This document shows positions 57,376 through 64,000 of a DNA stretch of 64,000 nucleotides, piece after piece. The translations under genes and the position numbers were made by a program. The stretch is from assembly GCA_024663395.1 (NCBI GenBank), contig JANFAH010000081.1:1-64000 (forward strand), written 5' to 3'. The DNA is from Pisolithus tinctorius (taxonomy: Eukaryota; Basidiomycota; Agaricomycetes; Boletales; Pisolithaceae). The stretch's first letter is position 1, and every line of letters begins with the position of its first letter. The notes below the pieces were generated by a model. That model searched no databases. It saw only the letters and a list, made by a program, of their open reading frames with translations, and was not told the origin of the DNA.

Positions 57376-58846
57376 CCGGATGCGAAGGCGTTCACATACC
57401 CCTCGGGCACTTGCACAAGACAGCGGCGACCAACACTCCTTGGTGCTGGTCATTTACAGAACAAAGAGTGTTTGATTTAGTGAAAGAGTTAGTACATAAG
57501 CATCGTGAGATGTGGCGGACGACACTAGATTACTCACCCGGGCATGCACCAATAAACTTGTCTTGTGACGCGTGCCTGTCGGGAGGGAGTGGCGTAATTT
57601 GGCAGGGCGAGACTATGGAGAAAGGAAACATCATAGCGTTCTGGTCTGGAAAATTTAACCCGGCCCAACAAAATTACCCAGTGCACGAACAAGAATTGTT
57701 AGCTATAGTCGAGTCGCTGAAACGGTTTCAACACTTACTGCAGGGCACGAAATTCCGAATATTCACGGACCATAAGGGACTTGAATGGATACAGACACAA
57801 CGAAAGCTATCCCCAAGGCAAGCTAGGTGGCTCGAAACGTTGGGCAACTTTGATTTCGAGATCGTGCATATACCAGGCAAGACGAACGTCATCGCCGACG
57901 CACTGAGCCGTATATACTCAGATGAACCTAAAGGGACGGTGCGATCGGCTTCGGAATATGTCAGTGCCGAGGAAGAACATGCACCGTCGAAGTTACTACT
58001 GAACCTGATTACCACCCCGCTATACACGGGCTCACCCATCTTCCTGGGAGCAACGAAGCGTCAGTCTAGCGCACGGGAAGCGTTCCCTAATGCAAAGCGA
58101 GTGATCCTGAAGTTACCTAGTGACCCAGCACGATCACTGGAGGGCGGGAGTACACCAAAGCCTGACACATCACCTGATGTGTCAACAGTACCCGAGACAC
58201 CTACTGAAACAAAAATACCTGCGACACATGTTGACAACAGCCTAGATGATGACGTCATAACTGACACACCCGGTGAACAGGAACCAACCTCATTGCCCGA
58301 ATTAGTCACAATGGCAGAGTCAGACTTAGACATATGCGAGGACATACGCCACCAATACCATAGGGACAAGTTCTTTGTTGACATTGTTAAAAACCCTAAG
58401 AACTACAAAAACTTTGAAGTAGACAACAGTCTGATTTACCTGAAGGACAAAGGACAGCGAATTCTTTGCATTCCTGACATAAACTCGGGTTCCTGCTGCT
58501 TGCGCGAGATCTTGATCTCACACGCGCATTCAATATTAGCTCACCTAGGCCCTGGGAAAACTACCAACTACCTACGAGACAATGTATGGTGGAAAGGGAT
58601 CAATTCTGATGTAGACGAATTCTGCAGATCCTGTACACTATGTCAGACTTCTAAGCCTAGTAATCACCCCAGCTACGGACTATTAGAAACACTGGATGTC
58701 CCAACATACCCCTGGGAAACCATTGGCATTGACTTCGTTGGCCCCTTGCCGGAATCACGTACACTTAACGGAACCTTCGATATGACACTTGTCATAATTG
58801 ATTACCTGACTGTCATGGTACACCTCGTTCCTACGAAACAGACTTA
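57376..58846 (+). pseudogene. gypsy 2 pol, third part (RNase H to integrase)
   Basis: RNase H (CDACLSGGSG, HEQELLAIVE, FTDHKGLEW), a connecting linker, the integrase HHCC finger (HAHSILAHLG then CTLCQTSK), and the start of the core (IDFVGPLPES). Interrupted after LVPTKQT by Harbinger 2, with TTA as target. Confidence 0.9.
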
Positions 58847-58916
58847 GAGCTTGTACAGAAAGCGCAGTTCACTTGCAGTTCAGAAACTTGTCGGATTGTT
58901 CTTGTTTGATGGGTGG
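58847..58916 (+). repeat. left TIR of Harbinger 2
   Basis: 70 bases matching the reverse complement of 61814-61883 with about ten mismatches; the last 18 inner bases before the end are nearly perfect. Confidence 0.9.
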
Positions 58917-58971
58917 CGCACAGATTTGGCATAAGGTCCGGCAGTATGTCGGAGATTGAACTCCTCCAAAG

Positions 58972-60367
58972 ATGCTGCCTGATCATCCCGATGTGCGCCG
59001 AGCGCTACTGCAGCATATTTTGACTGCCCTCCAGACGCTCCTAGTCTTGTTGGCTGAACTGGTTGGCTCCAGTGTTCGCAAAGAGCCAATACCGTACCAC
59101 ACCTCCAAACTCTCTGGAGATATGTGGGTTCAAGAACTCCTAACTGGTCACCCTGATCGTATTCGCTGTGAACTTGGTATGTGCAAGGAGATTTTCGTTC
59201 AGCTCATAGAGGAGCTGCGGGAGATTGGTCACAGCAACTCGAAATTTGTTACTCTGGAAGAACAGCTTGCGATTTTCCTCTACACATGTGTGACTGGCCT
59301 GACGGTCAGGCATGTTGGTGAGCGTTTTCAGCGGTCAAATGACACAATATCTCGGTGAGTTCAATACAAAATACGTGCGACAAATCAGATATTCATATTT
59401 TTTTACAGGTACTTCAAGAAATTGCTCTTTGTATTTTCAGAACCCCCCTTTTATATTACCTATGTCCAGTTTCCGACTGGTGAAGCCATCCATCCGAAGA
59501 TCCAACACAACCCCAAATTTTGGCCGTACTTTCGGAATGCGATTGGTGCGATAGATGGCTGCCACATTCCTGTATCCCCCCCTTCAATTATACGTTCCAA
59601 CTATCACAACCGCAAGGGATTCCTCTCGCAAAACGGCCTGTTCATCTGCGATTTCGGTCTGAAGTTTGTTTATACACTGACAGGGTGGGAAGGATCTGCG
59701 ACGGACGCCCGTGTCTACGGTGACGCAACATCCACTGACCTCCACATCCCCAATGGAAAATATCTCCTCGCTGATGCCAGCTACCCCTCACGTCGAGAGT
59801 TGCTAGTCCCCTACCGGGGCATCCGGTATCATCTTGCAGAATGGGGCCATGCTAACACGCGGTATGTTTTTTGTCTTGCTCACCGTTTTATTTATTTATT
59901 CATTTCCTCTCAGACCAGCAAATAAGGAGGAGCTTTTCAACTTGCGGCATGCGTCGGCACGAAATGTCATAGAACGAATCTTCGGCATCCTAAAGTGTCG
60001 CTTTCGAATACTCCTTCTGGCGCCAGAATACGACATCGATATACAAGCACAGATCCCCGCCGCACTTTGCGCAGTTCACAATTTTATTCGTACGCATGGT
60101 GAGAGCGAGGAGGGCACAGACGATATTTCTCTCGATGAAGATGATGAGGGCGAGCAGCAGCCAGGCCCGCATACTAATCCCCAAGCCACGGAAGGAACGA
60201 GGAACTTAGAAGAAGACATACTCGTGCATGGGATGTGGGACGATATTGCGACGGCCATGTGGGCTGATTATCAACGTATTTTGGTGGAGCGAGCGCAGAG
60301 TACCATGGACAGTGAATCAGACGCGGAATCCGACTTCTTCGAGGAAGAAGTCGCTAGTTTGTTTTAG
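58972..60367 (+). CDS. Harbinger transposase (family 2)
   Basis: Exons 58972-59354, 59409-59861 and 59914-60367, phases consistent, 429 aa. The DDE positions are D in GAIDGCH, D in LADASYP and E in VIERIFG. NRKGFLSQN, GWEGSATDARVY and LVPYRGIRYHLAEW match the other element's protein, and both introns sit at the same codons. The C-terminus is acidic. The start is the first ATG in frame; an upstream ATG at 58946 is in another frame. Appears intact. Confidence 0.92.
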
Positions 60368-60490
60368 CTACATCCATCATGTACTAGTAAAATCTAATCC
60401 GACTTTTGTTCGATGCACATGCTGGAGGGATGCCAACACATTTGATAGTTCATTTCTGTAGCTACAATACACTGACTCGTGCTACACATA

Positions 60491-61648
60491 CTACACGGTA
60501 GGGGGGGCATTGCTAGCGCCTTGGAAAAAGCTATCGTACATATCTGCTACATACGCGCGATGGGATTGTTCATCAGGTAAAGCTATAAAAACGGCGGCAG
60601 GGTTAGATATGCCAGAAAACTGACGTGTCATAAATGCACGATGGTGGGGAGGGATCTCGGAATCTTTGTATAGCATTTGCGTAGCCGTCTGAACCGCGAT
60701 CAACGGATCCATGAAAGTCATCGCCAGCTGGTCCCCCAAGCGCCGGATCGTGTTACCGATCGATACGACTGCGACGGTGTGAGAGCCGGAAGGTTGAGGC
60801 TGCATCTTGCTGGAAGATTGAGCGGACGTTCGGCTGCGCTTACTACTATGAATGGACGAGACGGGAGTCATTGGGGGATGCTGATTTCTTGAGAATAGGA
60901 GGGAAGGGGATGCCGTTTCTGTGATATCAGTAGACATCACAGTGAATGAGCGCTTTCCGCCGAACGCGGCAGTGGAGGGGGGGACGGATGGGACGGAGGT
61001 GGTACTGTCAGTAGTCGTCGTAGGGTTGGGGGGGACAGAGACCGTAAAGTTACTATCAGTGGTCGCGGTGAGCGTGGGGTTTAACACCCCAGGATGGAAA
61101 GCATGGGAGCCGGTCATGCCACCCTGTGGAAAAATATCCTCCATCATCAGAAGATACTGCCAGCCCTTGTTGCAGAAGGGCTTCATGGCTGCGTTTCGCT
61201 GCGATGTCTCAGTGAACTGATCATAGTTATCTGTAAGATCAAATACGTACCTTCACACCGACGAATTTTGCCCATTTCTCTGCATCAGCCGCTCCACAGA
61301 TATTCGCACCGTTCTCGTTGTCCCAATGTTCGCCTGATCCACTGCGATAAGTCATGATTGCGTTGTACGTATGTTTAAGCTACATCTAGTGTCAGCATAG
61401 CAACTTTAGAATAGAGAAGGACATACCGATCCCCATTTAATCGACACATTCTTCGAATCCTTGATTTTACCGGACCTGTGGAGCTTGCGAATGCTCTCTG
61501 CAGCTTTCGCATAAGTCGCTTGTCGGAAGTTGCCAGCGTCAGCCCGCTCTGAGCGATTTGTGTGCAGGTAATCAATGAGGGCAGCGACCTCCTCATCAGT
61601 CCACTTGGCATGCTTGGATTCTTCCTCTATTTCCCCCGCTGTTTCCAT
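60491..61648 (-). CDS. Harbinger 2 Myb/SANT-like DNA-binding protein
   Basis: Exons 61648-61427, 61379-61251 and 61216-60491, all phase 0, 358 aa. N-terminal trihelix-like domain: KWTDEEVAALIDYL, NFRQATYAKAAESIRKL, VSIKWGS joined to LKHTYNAIMTYRSGSGEHWD, then EKWAKFVGVK. The middle is Thr/Pro/Ser-rich with KRSRTSAQSSSK, and the C-terminal part is helical. This N-terminus is of another subtype from the Myb-like protein of Harbinger 1. Probably binds the TIRs with the transposase. Confidence 0.85.
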
Positions 61649-61813
61649 TAGTTCAATGATATTTGATCCTAAGACGTCGAAAAGTTCGATTAGTACTCGC
61701 CAGATGTGATCGCATCAAGTATCGGCAGAGGCGAGATAGGGAGGGAGAGACATGCTACCATCGGGAGGGAAACCAACATTTCAATCTCCGACGCTTTGGC
61801 CCGGATTTTTCCA

Positions 61814-61883
61814 CCACCCGTCAAACAAGAACAATCCGTGAAGTTCGTAAACTACAACTGAACTGCGCTTTCCGTACAAGCTC
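61814..61883 (-). repeat. right TIR of Harbinger 2
   Basis: Partner of 58847-58916, followed by the TTA target copy. Confidence 0.9.
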
Positions 61884-63846
61884 TTACCGCGCCAAGGACA
61901 TCGCCGAGGTAATGTTTGATAGAGTGTACAAGCATCATGGAATGCCGTGGAATATAATTAGTGACAGAGACTCGCTGTTCACGAGCACCTTCTGGAATAA
62001 ACTAAATGAACTAACAGGGACCGAGCTGAGAATGTCGTCAAGCTTTCACCCACAGACAGACGGAATCACTGAGCGAGCCAACCGCATGTTTACTCAGATG
62101 CTACGTGCATGCATATCCCCAAACCAGAAGGACTGGGCCTCAAAACTACCGGCAATTGAATTTGCAATGAACTCGGCTCGGTCGGAAACTACTGGATTTA
62201 CCCCATTTATGCTAAACTACGGAAGGTCGCCAAGATCTATGATCTGGGAAACCGACTCGGAATTCCCTGGTGTAAGAGTATTTGCCCAGCGCATGAAAAT
62301 CGCTATTATGCAAGCTCATGATTCAATTATTGCTGTGTGAATAAAGCAAACTACTACAGCAAATCGGAAACGAAGGGACGTGCCATTTGTTAAAGGCGAC
62401 TTAGTATACCTATCTACAGCCAACCTAGCATTACCTAAAGGGCACGCTCGAAAACTCGCGCCTAAGTTTATCGGACCCTATAAGATCTTAGATGACTACT
62501 GGAACAACACATTCCTGCTCGATTTGCCGAATGACCTCAAACAGCGCGGGATACACCCCGCCTTTCACGCCAGCCTGTTACGTCTGCACATCCCTAATGA
62601 CGATCGACGATTCCCCAGACGACAACTCCCTCAAATAATCAGCCTCGGGAAAGTCGAACACCTTTCGGTCAAGCGGATTACAGATCACCATGGAAAGGGG
62701 AGAGAAGCCCTCTTTCAGATCGAATACTCAAGTGGCGACAAGGTGTGGCTTCCCCTCCATGAGGTCTCACACCTCGAAGCATTCACCCAATACCTAGAAG
62801 TGCTGAACGTATCTAGCGCTGACAACCTTACACCTAGGAACCAGAGCAACCGTGGTCCACAGGAGCTGCCTCTGCTGGCTATATCTGTGCTCGATCACGC
62901 TGCCTGTCGTGAAGCACTGGACATCATCAACAAAATCACGATGAGCGACAGCTGGGCAACTCCGCCACCTCCATCCACCGATTACTCCTTGGCATCCAGG
63001 ACTACCCCCAGGAGGAGCCCAAGAACATATAAAAGGCGAACTACAAACGCTCAGTCGACCAACACCTCACGAACAACCATGCACTTCATGCCGCTCGAAC
63101 TAGAACGCTTCCGCATCATCGCTACAGCCATCCGTGATGGCTCGTTCGACATCAAACGAGATGTAGTTCCCCCCGGCTATGTCAACTTCTGCATCCTTCA
63201 CGCAGATGATCCCGATCCGTATCTACGATACCCCCTTCCTCCCGCTTTCGGGCAAGCTCAAACAGCGAAACCTAGGAGAAACTCCACCCGACGAGGTAAC
63301 AATCAAGCTGGCTACCTCACTCGGGTTATCTTCGATCGCTTTGCAGCGGATACTGCCACTCGTAAGCGCACTCCCACACAGGAGAAAAACCGCTCTTACC
63401 ATAGAACAGAACAAGCCAGCGCATCTCACGGTGGTCAAAAGCACCGCCGGCATGAACCTTACGCACCCAGGGGTCGAGGCGGAGGGCGCGAAAACCATGG
63501 TCACCCCAAGCGAGGAGGGCGGACTACATTCTTTAAGAACCGCTCTCGCAACTTCCGCAATCAGCCCTTCGAGAATCTCTCTCAGACCCAAGCTCAGCCC
63601 AATGTGCCTTTCTCGTCTAATAACCCTTGCGACCCCTTCCGCGAGTTCAATAACTACTCGGCAAACATCGACGCTATGCTACAGAATCTAGAGATCAACT
63701 CTACCATCGACGGTTCCCAGAATACCCCCGCCGGTTCAGAGACCGCTGGTCCATCCACAGGTTGGACTATCGTCTTTATTTTCTCCGTGATTATACTTAT
63801 GATCTACACAGCCGCTACTCCAATGGATAGCGCAGTTACGAACTAA
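61884..63846 (+). pseudogene. gypsy 2 pol, last part (integrase core, chromodomain, TM tail)
   Basis: Resumes integrase with IISDRDSLFTSTFW and the Glu of GITERANR, so the DDE is complete in this copy. A TGA at 62338 sits where gypsy 1 has Arg (MKSRVKQT). The chromodomain-like segment is VKRITDHHGKG to VWLPLHEVSHLEAF. A 300-residue extension follows: an Arg/Gly patch (RGRGGGRENHGHPKRGGR) and, near the end, one strong hydrophobic helix (WTIVFIFSVIILMIYTA). Stop at 63844-63846. Confidence 0.88.
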
Positions 63847-63883
63847 ACGATTTAACCTTCTTGTCGAAGGTCAGGAGGGCGAA

Positions 63884-64000
63884 TGTAACGATTCATGATC
63901 TTACACGACCGTTAACGCCTCGGAATAACAAATGTTTTATTTCCTTTTTCTTCCTCTTTCTTTATATCTCCCTTTTTTAGCTACTCGTTTGTCTCCCGCC
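63884..64000 (+). repeat. 3' LTR of gypsy 2 (partial)
   Basis: 117 bases matching 38656 onward with two CpG-type transitions and a one-base T indel. Preceded by an AGGAGGGCGAA purine run that fits a polypurine tract. Confidence 0.92.

Larger units (their letters stand above)
58847..61883. mobile_element. PIF/Harbinger DNA transposon 2, inserted in gypsy 2 integrase
   Basis: 3037 bp with about 70-bp imperfect TIRs starting GAGCTTGTAC and a TTA target duplication (58844-58846, 61884-61886). Removing 3037+3 bases joins PTKQT to YRAKDIAEV in frame. It carries the usual transposase and Myb-like pair, convergent as in Harbinger 1, but the proteins and TIRs are only distantly similar, so this is a different family. 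Confidence 0.95.
38656..64000 (+). mobile_element. Ty3/gypsy LTR retrotransposon 2, split by nested insertions (3' end outside window)
   Basis: 5' LTR at 38656, start of the 3' LTR at 63884. Removing three inserted elements and one target copy each (40203-53430, 56369-57375, 58847-61883) leaves an interior of about 7.7 kb with one gag-pol frame, homologous to gypsy 1 from gag to chromodomain. Visible LTR ends differ at about three places in the first 60 bases. The frame carries three TGA stops (39637, 55047, 62338), so this copy is dead. Confidence 0.93.

Overview
The window reads as nuclear DNA of a filamentous basidiomycete, probably an agaricomycete. Host genes carry many 47-62 bp GT/AG introns. 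Two conserved eukaryotic genes are recognisable (NOP56 and a KHA1-type K+/H+ antiporter). The rest is dominated by Ty3/gypsy retrotransposons and PIF/Harbinger DNA transposons. I see no prokaryotic operons, tRNA, rRNA or CRISPR.

Layout. (1) 1-5117: the 3' part of NOP56 (+), convergent with a nine-exon KHA1-like antiporter (-). (2) 5169-8622: an intact-looking Harbinger element with perfect 90-bp TIRs and a TAA target duplication, sitting 51 bp upstream of the antiporter ATG. (3) 8626-11765: a poorly coding stretch with a candidate one-TM protein gene. (4) 11766 to about 18590: a second, decayed copy of block (1)+(3) without the Harbinger element, i.e. a tandem segmental duplication. (5) 18835-38120: an array of paralogous two-domain GTPase genes (three complete, two degenerate, one tail fragment), interrupted at 23748-33093 by a full-length gypsy element with nearly identical LTRs and a 5-bp AAGGG target duplication. 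(6) 38656 to the window end: a second gypsy element of the same general kind. It is broken into four pieces by a 13.2-kb gypsy element of another lineage (itself split by a 1.84-kb solo LTR), a 1.0-kb solo LTR, and a second Harbinger element.

The nested insertions can be unpicked by arithmetic. At each of the four junctions in region 6, subtracting the insert plus one target copy puts the flanking reading frame back in register. In the two decayed gypsy elements all seven in-frame stops I find are TGA. Where an intact relative can be aligned, the stop falls on an arginine, which points to CGA-to-TGA transitions at CpG sites. The gypsy element at 23748-33093 has an open polyprotein, but its integrase second catalytic Asp appears changed to Asn, again a CpG-type change.

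The most interesting candidate system is the GTPase array. Each gene encodes two G domains in tandem, one per exon, joined by a phase-0 intron. Both domains share a Trp-Trp and Ala-Cys-Val hallmark, and the second domain lacks a normal G4 Asp. The array shows gene birth, decay and transposon traffic and recalls fast-evolving GIMAP/AIG1-like clusters. Its function is unknown.
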